Shown: positions 33,736 through 45,678 of the stretch, one piece after another | How positions within the stretch are numbered: the first letter of the stretch is position 1 | Layout: each line of letters opens with the position of its first letter | Assembly: GCA_947044405.1 (NCBI GenBank) | Contig: CAMRHE010001094.1 | Coordinates: 162,857-226,856, forward strand | Length of the DNA stretch: 64,000 nucleotides | Source: Leptodactylus fallax | Taxonomy: Eukaryota; Chordata; Amphibia; Anura; Leptodactylidae | Direction of reading: 5' to 3' | The notes under the pieces: model-generated | Database searches by the model: none | Told to the model about the DNA's origin: nothing | What the model saw: the letters and a program-made list of their open reading frames with translations, nothing else | Made by a program: the position numbers and the translations under genes

Positions 33736-35800
33736 TATATACACTTGCCAACTCTCCCAGAATGTCCTGGCAAATCTCACAGGTGCTGCCTGTTTTTAAA
33801 ATTCTACTCCTCTTTCCTAGATTCTGCACTCCTCTTCCTAGCTTGGCATCATAGCAGACAACATGGAACAGAGAAAGTTGAGTATCTGCATGTCTAGTCT
33901 GGGGTCTTTATGCGGCATAGTTTGTAGTCTGTATTTTAGGCATTCTGGGGTGTGTATTTTTAGGGATAATCTGCTTTGGTGTCTGTATTTAGGGTGAGTC
34001 TTGTATGGGATTTGTGTTAAGATGGACACTGATATGGTGTTTGTATTGGTCCAGGGGCTCAGGAGGATCTATGTTTAGTTTGATGGATTTGGTCTGTATT
34101 TATGTAGGGGGTTAGTCCTATGGTCATTAGAAGACATAGTTTCCAGCTTTGTGTCTTAGGCTCCTGTATCCAGTAGAAAAACCTGTATTGTAGGATTACA
34201 TGATATCATATGCTGGTTGTCTCCTAGTCCATCTATCTATCTATCTATCTATCTATCTATTGTGACAATTGGGGATAGTTTAGCATCAAAGGTAGGAGCT
34301 TCTTGGACTTAACTGAAGTGTTTGTGGCGCTGGATGCCAAATAAATCGCAGAGCAGGTAACGGCAATCCAAAAGAAATGGCTTTATTCAGCTTGTAAAAG
34401 TAAACAGGAACAAAAATAACAAAACAGCCTAGACTAACACAGGGCAATACCTCACTACTTGAACCCTGACTAACTTCTGAGGGCAAGAAGCTTTACTGAG
34501 GTTTCTTGTTAGTAGTCCGGCTCACACTGAGCTTAACCAGTCGCTTCTGGAATCCCGTCCTCTTGGGACAGACCACCTGTCCATCTCCAACTGGTTCCAC
34601 AATCCACCTGCTCCCTACAGGTCACCAGCAGCTCTCTCCTGCTGTGTGCACTCCCTTTGGAGTGAAGCCCCTAGGTAGGGGTGTGGTTAAGGACCTTTTC
34701 AATCCTGTTTTTGGGTCGATCTCCTACACTATAATCACTGTAATTGCAGTTTAGGCCTTCAGGACAATTTTTACATTTTTTCATGGATTCATTCAGAATA
34801 CATGACTATTTTATTTTTCCGCTGTTTGAGCACTTATATTTTTAGGATAAGCTATATTTTTCAATGCTACTCCCAGAAAGAACTTATTAACTCTATATGG
34901 GAGGTATGAAAAAAAACACTAATTTTGGTATTTTTTTTTGTTTTTTACAATATAATTTTTTGCAGTTCACCATAAAGCATTAATAACGTATTTCCTAATT
35001 CTATAGGTCAGTGCTATTATGGCAATGCAAAAAACTTATATATTTTTTTTTGTTTTACTAATTTTGCACAATATAAAGACTTTTCTTTTAAAATATTTCT
35101 TCTATCGCCATATTCTAAAAGTCATTTTATTATTCCATGGACTGAGCTGCTTGAGGGATTTTTTTTTTTTTGTCAGTCAAGCTGTACTTTTTATTGGTAC
35201 CATTCTGGGATGGGTACAACATAGTACAGGTATGCTATGAATGCATTGATACATAGTGTTTAATTGTTTTGTATTTTTTACATAATAAAAAAAAAAACTT
35301 TTTCAAATAAAAAAATTTGAATATTTTTATTTTTATGACTTTAGTTCTTAGTCCCACTAGAGGACTTGATGAGATGATCTTCTGCTTGCTGACACTGACA
35401 GCCAGTTCATAAGGGCCTGCTAGAGGACAAAGCAGGAAAAAAATGACAGATCCAGGGAAAAAGGTCCCTTGGTTGCCATGACAAAGCATTTGAACCCCCA
35501 ATCATGGTGTGGGGGCTGATGAGAGGAGCAATAACTGACCTCTGCCAACAACTCCTTAGATGTCACAGTTGCTATCGACCACAGCATCTAAGTGGTTAAA
35601 TATGCAGGGACAGAGTGATCTCCGATCATAGGTGTGGCAGCAGGGTGTTAGCTGTAAGGTACAAGCGGCTCCGGTATGGCGCAGAGTGTTAAGAACAGTA
35701 TTTATAGGTGTTTGGTTGCTGGGGGTCTTCACAATAATGTGCAAAAATTTTTGGAATACTTCAATGTTATTGGCTTTAATTAAAAATAAATGAATAGGGG
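33736..35800. other. No gene seen; receptor intron with microsatellite
   Basis: A (tcta)n run lies at about 34,228-34,260. A stretch near 34,790-35,300 resembles the repeat at 13.25 kb. No exon is supported. Confidence 0.45.
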
Positions 35801-35806
35801 ACTTAC

Positions 35807-35822
35807 CTGAGCAGCTATTGGC
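35807..35822 (-). CDS. 16-nt micro-exon of the FN3 receptor
   Basis: On the minus strand the sequence ttttggtttcag/GCCAATAGCTGCTCAG/gtaagt has an excellent acceptor and a consensus donor only 16 nt apart. It enters in phase 0 and leaves in phase 1, which is exactly what is needed to join the signal-peptide exon (48 nt, phase 0 end) to the N-terminal domain exon (phase 1 start). The joined peptide is ANSCS followed by D of DIPECQ. The likely signal-peptidase site falls near this exon. Phase agreement on both sides is the main evidence. RNA would be decisive. Confidence 0.75.
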
Positions 35823-37900
35823 CTGAAACCAAAAGAAAACATCAGTTAGATATAAGGGAAAGTGCAGTTGTAAAGGAAACTTTTATACTGAGGACCTGTC
35901 CTTAGGCATTGCGGCCTCTTAAACCAGCTGGTTGGAATGCCAAGTGTCCAACCCACTGATCTTATATCATAAGTCCCAGAATACTCCTTTAACTGGGCTA
36001 ACAAGCTGAACTGATGGCTAGACAATAGGTTCTTATGTCACATGATTATTTTTTCAATCTACCAAATAAAAAAATCTATACATTAAAAAATAAACTTAAT
36101 TAATATTACCGTGTCATGATATATTCAAAAATACTAACCCTTTCCTAATATTTACCGTACATGTACAAGGGATCCAGGACTTTAATCATGGTGCCCACTC
36201 AGGAACTAAGTGGAGACCCATCGACATTCTTCTCTTCTGATGCCTCTGTCATTTGCAACCGAGGCAACTGAAGAGCGATAGCGTGCAGGTACTACCATGT
36301 TGACCACCCTTAGCAAGATCTGGGGTCGGTGATCTGTTACCTGGATAGTTGGAAGCTGTACCATATATTTCAATATATTATTATTGTAGTTTATTGTATA
36401 GGCCATCAGACCCCCTAGGACTCAAGTCCGCTAGGGGGTCTAAAAATAAAAGTACAAAAATTTAAAAAAAATTCCCCTAGATCACATATAAATATAAACA
36501 AAAGCAAGGATAAACACTTTAGATATCCCTATGTCTGAAAATGCCCAAACTATAAAGATATAAAAATATCCCATATGGTGTAGTGGGAAAAAAATATCCG
36601 AATGGCCAAGCAAATTTTTTTGCAGTTTCGCCTCACAAAAAAAATTGAATAAATAGTGAACTAAAAACAGACATTAGCGAAAATGGTATAAATTAAAACT
36701 ACAATTTTCCCTGCAAAAAAAAAAGACTCCTTACACATCTCCAAACATGGAAATACAAAGGTATGTGTGTCACAATATGGCCTCTCAGAGAAATTTTCTA
36801 TGTTGCAAAATTTTGGATTTTTGTAACAATTTTGAAACATACCAAAACCTATAGAAATTTGGTATTCCTGAGAACTTAATGACCCAAAGGATATAGCTAA
36901 TGTAATTTTGCTGCACAGTGAATGCCATAAAAACAAAATCCATGTGAAAATGCAATTACAGGTTTTTTTTTTTTGGTTTTTTTTTTTTTAGTGTAACCCC
37001 CTTAATTTTTTTTCCCAGCTTTACAGTACATTATATGTAGTATTAAATTATACAATTACATTGCCTTTAAAAACAAGCCCTCAGACAGGTCTGTGAATGG
37101 AAAATTAAAAAGTTATAGCTTTATGGAAGGCAGGGAGTAAAAAATGACTAAAAAATGGATGCAGCAGGAAGAGGGTAGTGTTACTCTAGTCTTACTCTTA
37201 TAATATAAAATTTTCTGCTATTTATCCTGTATGATGAACAACATAATAAAAAATACACAATGGTAGAATCTGTTTTCTGGCGACCTTTCCTCTCTCAAAC
37301 AATAAAATAAAAAATTATTGAAAAGTTATAAGTACTCCAATAGGGCAACCATAAAAGCTACAGCTTGCCCCACAAAATGGCAAAATGAAGACCCATACAC
37401 TTCCACTGACATAAAAATAAAAATGTATGTGTCAAAATATTGAGAAACTATGTTTTTTTAAAAGAAAAAAAAAACAAAAAAAAACAAGGTTTTTCACGTT
37501 TTGAAAATTGTAAAACAAATATAAAAATGATATAAGTTTGGTATCTCTGTAATTGTGCTGCTGGCAGTATTTTTAAGTTTCTTAATTCATTATATGGTAC
37601 ATTAAATGGTGTCATTAAAATTATAAGACCTCATACAGCTATGTTGATGGAAAAATTAAAAAGTCATGGCTCATATATATGTATAAGCCATGAGCCATGA
37701 TTTATATTTTTTTATTTTTTATTTTCTAAATTGTAAAACAGATATAGAAAAAATATATAAATTTGGCATCTCTGTAATTGTGCAGCCCGGAGTATAAGTT
37801 AACATGTCATTTTTACCACGCAGTGAACAATGTTAAAAAAAGAATTTCATGCCACAAATAATTTTCTCAATTCATTCAATAAGTTTAGCAATTCATTATA
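35823..37900. repeat. AT-rich intronic repeat relics
   Basis: Blocks such as ttggtatctctgtaattgtg (near 37,535) and tttggcatctctgtaattgt (near 37,761) recur, as does aaaattaaaaagt(t/c)atggct. A small palindrome, tcatggctcatatatatg / ataagccatgagccatga, lies at about 37,665-37,702. These look like decayed copies of one dispersed element. No gene is supported. Confidence 0.5.
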
Positions 37901-37904
37901 TGAG

Positions 37905-38572
37905 CAGCACGGTGGCTCAGTGGTTAGCCCTGTATATAGAGCAGCACGGTGGCTCAGTGGTTAGCCCTGTATATAGAGCAGCACGGTGGCTCAGTGGTTA
38001 GCCCTGTATATAGAGCAGCACGGTGGCTCAGTGGTTAGCCCTGTATATAGGACAGCATGGTGGCTCAGTGGTTAGTGCTGTATATAGGGCAGCATGGTGG
38101 TTCAGTGATTAGCCCTGTATATAGGGCAGCACGGTGGCTCAGTGGTTAGCCCTGTATATAGGGCAGCATGGTGGCTCAGTGGTTAGCCCTGTATATAGGG
38201 CAGCATGGTGGCTCAGTGGTTAGCCCTGTATATAGGGCAGCATGGTGGCTCAGTGGTTAGCCCTGTATATAGGGCAGCATGGTGGCTCGGCGGTTAGCGC
38301 TGTATATAGGGCAGCATGGTGGCTCAGTGGTTATCCCTGTATATAGGGCAGCATGGTGGCTCAGTGGTTAGCACTGTAACCTTGCAGCGCTTGAGTCCTA
38401 GGTTCAAATCTGACCAAAGACAACACCTACAAGGAGTTTGTATGTTCTCCGTGTTCGCATAGGTTTTCTCTGGGAATGCAGATTGTGAGCCCTATATGGC
38501 AATGTGATTGACAACGTCTGTACAGCACTGCGGAATATGATGGTGCTATATAAGCAACCAAAATAAATTATA
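37905..38572 (+). repeat. 37-bp minisatellite built from a tRNA-derived SINE head, ending in the SINE
   Basis: About twelve copies of gcagcacggtggctcagtgg followed by ttagccctgtatatag(a/g) run to about 38,365. The last copy continues into ttagcactgtaaccttgcag, then gttcaaatctgacc, and ends near tggtgctatataagc. The phrase tggctcagtggtta resembles a pol III box A and gttcaaatc a box B, so the source is a tRNA-derived SINE whose first about 37 bp were amplified in tandem. It lies in the first receptor intron. Confidence 0.8.
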
Positions 38573-38778
38573 TAGTACATTATATGCTGTCATTAAAAAT
38601 ATAACTCATCTTACAAAAAAACAAGACCTCATACAGCTATGTTGATGAAAAAGCTATGGCTCTTGGAAAGTAAGGATGGAAAAAAAGATAAAAGCTATCA
38701 GTTTTCAGATCATGGTGCTATATCCTACAGCGTCATTACTTATCATTCAGTAAGGTTTACCAACCTCCAGGTACTTAC

Positions 38779-38826
38779 CTCTACAAAATGCAAAGAAAGA
38801 AAAAGCAGCAGACGATACCCGAGCAT
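38779..38826 (-). CDS. Exon 1 of the FN3 receptor: signal peptide
   Basis: On the minus strand, atg preceded by cacaagaag (purine at -3) opens MLGYRLLLFLSLHFVE and ends at a consensus donor gag/gtaagt. The 16 codons form a textbook signal-peptide core: a positive residue followed by LLLFLSL. The phase 0 end matches the micro-exon at 35.8 kb. Together with the downstream exons this gives a secreted or type I membrane protein. No other in-frame atg was found just upstream. I see no clear TATA box. Confidence 0.75.
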
Positions 38827-39100
38827 CTTCTTGTGATAGATTCCACAGATCTTTTATTCTCTCCCGATCTCCTCTTTGCTGCAGATATGCAGTATCCACC
38901 TGGTTATGCAGATACTTCTTTACTCCATCTAAACCACAGCAGAAGCTTTTCACTTGGTTTAGTCAGACTTCCTCATTCTATTGGCCATTGTATTTCCAGG
39001 TATCATTTTACAGTCAGACCTCACTCCTGCCCTACTCGCATCACAGATAAAGAGATATGTAACAAGAAGGTCACCACACAACCTCCTGTATGTATACTGT

Positions 39101-39394
39101 CCTTAAAGGGGTGTTCACGGGACTGAGGAAAACTTGTGCAAACATTAAAAATGCATCTAAATTAGAACATAAAACAACTATACAAATAGTCTTGGGCGGG
39201 CGCCGCCGTGGTCACTTGTATATGTAGATATTTGTAAGGAGAAACTCCTGGCAAGCTAAGGCTCAAGGAAGGAGATTTATTTTATATATTACTTTATGTA
39301 TTATGCAACAGCCCTGATTACAGCATTACCAGGTACGCTACCCAGCTTTCCTCAACTCTAAAAAGCAAGTCAGGAATGGTATGCCATACTATTT

Positions 39395-39434
<40 letters not shown>

Positions 39435-39700
39435 TATATATAAGCAGGGCAATAATAAGGGTAATAATGAGTATACAGAATACCTAACCATTGATTGTTA
39501 CCCAGCTTTCCAAATCTCCTGAAAGCTAAATCTTCATAATATAGCAGAGATATATGAAAGAGTGGAATTGTCAAAGCATAACTACACAGACTTGCTGTTC
39601 AGAAGTTTGGGAAAGTTGGATGATTTTCCCTGTGGAGCTGTACTGACTTGTACATTTTTCACTGTGAGTTAGTGAGGTATAACTAGCTGGTGTCACTGCA
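39101..39700. other. Intergenic; upstream flank of the receptor gene
   Basis: Contains an (at)n run at about 39,402-39,432 and a TTAA-type phrase (ccttaaaggggtgttcacgg) at about 39,102. No supported gene or clear promoter element. Confidence 0.4.
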
Positions 39701-39702
39701 TG

Positions 39703-41655
39703 TACACTACTGCTGGCACCTCTAGTACTACTGCTGGCACCTCTAGTACTACTGCTGGCACCATTACTACTACTGCTGGCACCTCTACTACTACTGCTGG
39801 CACCCCTCTAGTACTACTGCTGGCACCTCTACTACTACTGCTGGCACCTCTACTACTACTGCTGGCACCTCTAGTACTACTGCTGGCCCCTCTAGTACTA
39901 CTGCTGGCACCTCTACTACTACTACTGGCCCCTCTAGTACTACTGCTGGCACCTCTACTACTACTGCTGGCACCATTACTACTACTGCTGGCACCTCTAG
40001 TACTACTGCTGGCACCTCTAGTACTACTGCTGGCACCTGTAGTACTACTGTTGGCCCCTCTAGTACTACTGCTGGCACCTCTACTACTACTGCTGGCACC
40101 TCTAGTACTACTGCTGGCACCTCTAGTACTACTGCTGGCACCTCTACTACTACTGCTGGCACCTCTACTACTGCTGGCACCTCTAGTACTACTGCTGGCA
40201 CCTGTAGTACTACTGCTGGCCCCTCTAGTACTACTGCTGGCACCTCTACTACTACTGCTGGCACCTCTAGTACTACTGCTGGCACCTCTACTACTGCTGG
40301 CACCTCTAGTACTACTGCTGGCACCTCTACTACTACTGCTGGCACCTCTAGTACTACTGCTGGCACCTCTACTACTACTGCTGGCACCTCTAGTACTACT
40401 GCTGGCACCATTGGTAATACTGCTGGCACCTCTACTACTACTGCTGGCACCTCTAGTACTACTACTGGCACCTCTAGTACTACTGCTGGCACCTCTACTA
40501 CTACTGCTGGCACCTGTAGTACTACTGCTGGCCCCTCTAGTACTACTGCTGGCACCTACTACTACTACTGCTGCCCCCCCGCGCCCTCTAGTACTACTGC
40601 TGGCCCTCACGCGCACCTCTAGTACTACTGCTGGCACCTCTACTACTACTACTGGCCCCTCCAGTACTACTGCTGGCACCTCTACTACTACTGCTGGCAC
40701 CTCTAGTACTACTGCTGGCACCTCTACTACTGCTGGCACCTCTAGTACTACTGCTGGCACCTGTAGTACTACTGCTGGCCCCTCTAGTACTACTGCTGGC
40801 ACCTCTACTACTACTGCTGGCACCTCTACTACTACTGCTGGCACCTCTAGTACTACTGCTGGCACCCTACTACTACTGCTGGCACCTCTAGTACTACTGC
40901 TGGCACCTCTACTACTACTGCTGGCACCTCTAGTACTACTGCTGGCACCTCTACTACTACTGCTGGCACCTCTACTACTACTGCTGGCACCTGTAGTACT
41001 ACTGCTGGCCCCTCTAGTACTACTGCTGGCACCTCTACTACTACTGCTGGCACCTCTAGTACTACTGCTGGCACCTCTACTACTGCTGGCACCTCTAGTA
41101 CTACTGCTGGCACCTCTACTACTACTGCTGGCACCTCTAGTACTACTGCTGGCACCTCTACTACTACTGCTGGCACCTCTACTACTACTGCTGGCACCTC
41201 TAGTACTACTGCTGGCACCATTGGTAATACTGCTGGCACCTCTACTACTACTGCTGGCACCTCTAGTACTACTACTGGCACCTCTACTACTACTGCTTGC
41301 ACCTCTAGTACTACTACTGGCACCTCTACTACTACTGCTGGCACCTCTAGTACTACTGCTGGCACCTCTAGTACTACTGCTGACACCTCTACTACTACTG
41401 CTGGCACCTCTACTACTACTGCTTGCACCTCTAGTACTACTACTGGCACCTCTACTACTACTGCTGGCACCTCTAGTACTACTGCTGGCCCCTTTAGTAC
41501 TACTGCTGGCACCATTGGTAATACTGCTGGCACCTCTACTACTACTGTTGGCACCTCTACTACTACTGCTGGTACTATTAGTACTACTGATGGCACCTCT
41601 ACTACTACTGCTTATACTATTGATCCTACTGTTGGCACCATTACTACTAGTGCTC
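39703..41655. repeat. 21-bp minisatellite, about 90 copies
   Basis: The unit is ggcacctctagtactactgct with alternation of ctagta and ctacta, and occasional gtagta, ccattggtaat and 18-bp variants. It is open on both strands for over 700 codons (plus frame of LLLLLAPLV type; minus frames of ASSSTRG and VPAVVLE type). Frames on both strands, no splice context and unit-length variants of 18 and 21 bp show this is repeat periodicity, not coding. Confidence 0.95.
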
Positions 41656-42135
41656 CAGGTTGCTCCCCACAGTATCATGTCCTGCCCCCACAGATTCATG
41701 TCCCCCTCCAGATTGCCCCCTCCCCAATTCATGTCCCCACACACTGACATGTCCTCACCCCAGGTTTCCCCCATAGTATCATGTCCACCCCCCCACACCT
41801 TGTTGCCTCCACAGTTTTGTGTCTCCAACTGTATATATCAAAGAAAAAAAAACCAAACCTTAATACTCACCTTTCCCTGTACACTGCTCTCTCTGCTCCC
41901 AGAGTCCTCAAGGAGCAACAGGCGCTATGTAAGTGATGTCGCACCTCCTGCTCCCAGGACATCATGAGCAAAGAAAGCAGCCGGGTGATGAAGTAGGGTG
42001 CCGTCCACTGCCTGCTTCATCACTATCTGCAACTCCTCAGTGTCCAGAGGATGAGTTGGGGATGGATGCCAGATGAGTTGGGGTAGCCCGGACCCACTGC
42101 CTTGGACAGCGGGACAGCAAATGTAGGACTTTCCT
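41656..42135. repeat. Interspersed repeat also present at 50.64-50.97 kb
   Basis: From about 41,835 (gtatatatcaaag...ccttaatactcacctttccc) to 42,120 it matches 50,645-50,970 in order. Shared phrases include aaggagcaacagg, gcacctcctgctcccaggac or a close variant, and cggacccactgcc or a close variant. This separates the main 21-bp array from a smaller block at 42,144. Confidence 0.7.
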
Positions 42136-42143
42136 GCTGTCCA

Positions 42144-42362
42144 AACGGCTGGCACCATTACTACTACTGCTGGTACTATTGGCACTACTCCTGGCACCAT
42201 TACTACTACTGCTGGTACTATTGGTACTGCTGCTGGCACCTCTACTACTACTGCTGGTACTATTGGCACTACTGCTGGCACCATTACTACTACTGCTGGT
42301 ACTATCAGTACACCTGTTGGCATTGCTACTACTTATGCTGTTACTATTGGTACTTCTACTGT
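42144..42362. repeat. Second block of 21-bp minisatellite
   Basis: Units alternate ggcaccattactactactgct and ggtactattggcactactgct, a 42-bp higher-order period not prominent in the main array. The 132-aa and 111-aa minus frames over it are repeat artefacts. Confidence 0.85.
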
Positions 42363-42364
42363 TA

Positions 42365-42940
42365 GGGCCCATTCATACACCAGACTACACTTTCTGACAC
42401 TCAGCTTTTCACCGCAGCTTTCATGGAGATAATCAGGGAGCGTCTTGCACCGGGGGTTCTGTGTGATCAACTTCAGAATCTGTGGCAATATCGAGCAGGA
42501 TGCTTACTTTTTCTGCATCTTCCTTTGGTCTCTGGATGGAATTTGGCGATGATTTTGAGGCGGAATGCGTCTCAAAATTAGTGCCAAATTCCTTCATGTG
42601 AACATTCCCATATATTTTTTATTGTGTCAGTTACATCCAATAAAATGGCCGCACTTACTATATAGACCAGGAAATGCCCTCTCCTCCTAAACTTCCTGGT
42701 GTTGTGCATTAATATAAGAGGGGGAAAGAGAGGAGAAAACATGGCTGCTGTCCTAGAGAAGAATACACTGCTTTTCTAATTTATTTTTTATGCTCTGTTA
42801 TTATGATATAAGACGAAAGGAAAATCACGAGATTATATGAGGTGTCGGAGAGTTTTTTCTTCTTTGGATTCTGCATTTCTTTGTTTGGGTTCTGCGGCCA
42901 GGCTTTGGAGGCAGCAAACAGCTGAACTAGGAACAAAACA
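42365..42940. repeat. Dispersed repeat related to 2.75-3.0 kb
   Basis: The opening gggcccattcatacaccaga and the closing gccaaattccttcatgtgaa match the corresponding ends at about 2,750-2,980. The remainder to 42,940 shows no gene. Confidence 0.5.
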
Positions 42941-44735
42941 GTGATGAAATGTACAAGTGTAGCTGTCAGGGATCTGAATATCTGCTCTCCTAATTCTCCA
43001 TCCTGCAGTTGTCACTCTCTTCTGTGCAGTGCTCTCGGGGGAGATTTTGTATGGGATCCTCAATTGTGGCATGACTATTGCTTTAAGCTTGCTATGGCTA
43101 CCATCCAAACTTTGGCTAATTCTGTTCAGCAAGTCAGAGGTTAAGATGCAGAACCAATCAGGGCTCTAATTCAACATCCAATCAAGGGCTAAGGCGGGGT
43201 ATTTTAACCTGACTCTTTTCTAGCCTAGGCGTCTGTGATGGTTTTCATATATCTTTGGTTCCATGGAAAATCAACTAACCATGGCCTGGACTGCTGGTAT
43301 TCCTGCACTCTCCTGGCTTGTGCATTATTTTTCGTCTACCTGCCATATGGTTTCTGGTTTGGGTCTTAGCCTGCAAGTGCACCTGTGTTTTTACACTTTG
43401 TTCTGGGGTTGCAACCTGGGTCCTGAGCCGCCAAGTCCATCCTGCCTTGCGGCAGGCTCTGGTGAATACCTCAGGGTAGCCTTAGACTCTGCGAACCAGA
43501 GCGGTGTAGGATTATAGGTAGCTTGTTTACTTGCTGTCTGCTGATCCGATTTGTTACCTGTGGCTTGTTAGGGAATTGCTTAAATAGCTCTTCTATATAT
43601 ATATATTTTTTTGGGAATTGCTTATGGTGCAATTCTGCAAGTCACAAGCTTTAAAAGAAAATCCTGAATGGAACAAGTACAGACTGACACAGCTGATTCA
43701 AGAACTTGCTGAAAGGTTTCAACATCAAGAGACTGTGCGACTCCAAGCTGCTGTCATGGCCACTGCAGTAGGTTAACCCAGTTTATTTTCTTTTAAAGGG
43801 GATCCCCAAACCTGGGCCTCCTCCTCGAATGCTGCTAGAGTCAAATCTCTCCACAGGATCAGAGAACCTTTCAGAGTCAACAGGGATTGTGTTCCTAATG
43901 TGGAGATGACACTTGTATGCTCAAGGACTGTCTGAATTCAGAGACTCCAGCGCTTATGTTGCTCTCAGAGGTTCACCTAGGCGGTCAGGTATCTTTTGTT
44001 TTTCTACAGAAACTGTCACTTACTTCTAATAGTAACATCTTCTGGATTCTCAGGTTATAATGTTTGTGGACAGCACTCGTGTCAGGGTCTAGATAAGCAT
44101 TTCTACTACACCAATGACTTAGAAAATGGACTTGATTGAGTCTGCTTGAAATCTCAACCACTGGAGTTATTTTGGGGCTTTGTCATATTCACAATCTAGT
44201 AATGGACTGGGTGAAAAAGTGGAGTTGGTTAAATGGATGTAAATGTAACGATTCTTGTCTGTCCTGGTCACTCTAGTATCCTGTGCTGCTCTGCCTCTGA
44301 ATGGATTCAGAATTATGCAGAGATGTCTGTATTTTCTTCCTTGTAGAAATGTCCACCATCTATATCTCAAGAGGTTAAGGTCTAGATCTCCACTTGACAT
44401 ACATGCATCTGCTCTGACTCCTAGTTTTAGTTTTGTCCAGTTCATAACACAAAATCTAGAGGTGGAATCTAATACTACAGAGTTCTGGATCAGGTTCAGC
44501 TGAATCTGAAGAAATTCTAATTGGCTCATATGAGGAATACTAATTGTTTGGGGTGGGGGTGAAGGCTCTGGTGTCTCCCTCCATAGAAGGGTTGGTGGGG
44601 TGTAATATTAGGTATATGAATATCTGTTCCCCTAGGTCTCCACCCAGCAGTTCTTCTCTGTTGCACTGATGGGTAAGATTCTGTATGGAATGTGCATTTG
44701 TCATATGGCTGTTTCTTTACGCTTAAATTCAGTTT
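42940..44735 (+). mobile_element. Possible Ty3/Gypsy-like LTR element remnant
   Basis: An atg near 43,625 opens a 50-codon frame, MVQFCKSQALKENPEWNKYR followed by LTQLIQELAERFQHQE, which has coiled-coil character like the start of a gypsy gag. About 90 nt later SGSREPFRVNRDC (broken frame) resembles the SGxRExFxxFRE gag block. The flanks at 42,955-43,095 and 44,610-44,715 share phrases (gaatatctg(t/c)tc(t/c)cc, then a(g/t)att(c/t)tgtatgg), as degraded repeat ends would. No protease, RT or integrase was seen. Low certainty. Confidence 0.35.
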
Positions 44736-44741
44736 TGTCAC

Positions 44742-44766
44742 TAAAAAAAAAAAAAAAAAAAAAAAA
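44742..44766. repeat. Poly(A) run
   Basis: About 24 consecutive A residues at the right edge of the presumed retroelement remnant. Confidence 0.8.
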
Positions 44767-45237
44767 TCAGCTTGAGGTATCTTGAGCCGTTTCTGAAGCT
44801 CTTTTGCCTAGCACACTGGGGTCAATTTCTTGAAAGATCTAGCAGAAAATCTCACAGGCGCTTAATGAAATGAATGAGAAGGTGTATTTGAAGAAGAAAA
44901 ATTTGTCTGCAAAAAAATTCAGTGTGAACTTGCCTTAAAGGGAGGCAGTCAGCAGGTGACTGTAGTTTCCAAATTGCCTCTTACAGCTCTGGGGCTCCAC
45001 TCTCCAAAAAATCCCAACTTTAGTTCTATGCAGAGGGAGTGGGGGGGTGCTCTGCTTGAGAATCTAGAACTGAGACCAGTGCAGTCACACTAAGATGTGA
45101 CCCACCCCACCCTTCAAAGCCATCTTGCATATGAGTAAAATGGCATCTTGCTCAAAGCCTGGGCAAAACTGTTAATGGTGAGGGAAAGAGAATTGCAGGT
45201 GTGGAGTAAGCAGCCCTGTCTGGAGGAGCATGGGCAA

Positions 45238-45678
45238 TTAAAGGGGGTTATCTAGACTAATAATGAAGTGCAACCCCCACAGATTTGAAATCTGCTTAGT
45301 GTGAATAGGAGCTGAGCTGTAATGGTGCAGCGCTGTGCAGGGAACAGCTGACTGGTGGGGTACAACAGCCCTAAACTGACAGATGTTAAGCTTAGGTTAT
45401 TAATATTTAGCATGGGAGAACTCCTTCAACCTAGGCTTAAAGCTGCCATCCAGCCCCTGGCATTTTTAGCTGTAACTTCTCCTTATGGACTAAAGTGAGG
45501 ACTTCAGTGACTACTGGTTTCAATTCTTCTGAGCACTTTTTTTATGCACGATCATGTGAAACACTCAGTAAAATTGAATGGCTGCCATGTTTAGAAGGGG
45601 AAGACTTGTCACAACAAACTTAGCGGTTTGCCAGGGGTGTCAGCCGTTGTATACAATCCTGATGAGACAACCCTTTAA
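45238..45678. mobile_element. TTAA-type MITE
   Basis: The left end ttaaagggggttatctagac and the right end gatgagacaaccctttaa are imperfect inverted repeats about 440 bp apart. They resemble the ends of the 17.97-kb element. No coding capacity. Confidence 0.6.

Noticed and set aside
33399..33829. 124-aa and 89-aa minus frames rich in H, T, Y and I
   Set aside because: Low-complexity translation of a TG-rich tract next to a MITE terminus.
37905..38365. Regularly spaced repeats that could suggest a CRISPR array
   Set aside because: The repeats are contiguous 37-bp units with no unique spacers, and they match a SINE head in a vertebrate genome.
38360..38572. Possible tRNA gene (box A and box B-like phrases)
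   Set aside because: No cloverleaf can be folded with proper stems. The sequence continues as a SINE body.
39693..41967. Very long reading frames (711 aa minus, 755 aa plus) in the 21-bp array
   Set aside because: Both strands are open because the period is divisible by three. The peptides are pure repeat (ASSSTRG, LLLLLAPLV) with frame switches at unit-length variants, and there is no splice or start context.
43263..43517. 84-aa plus frame as a membrane protein
   Set aside because: It lies in presumed retroelement debris and has no splice context. Hydrophobic stretches alone are not enough.
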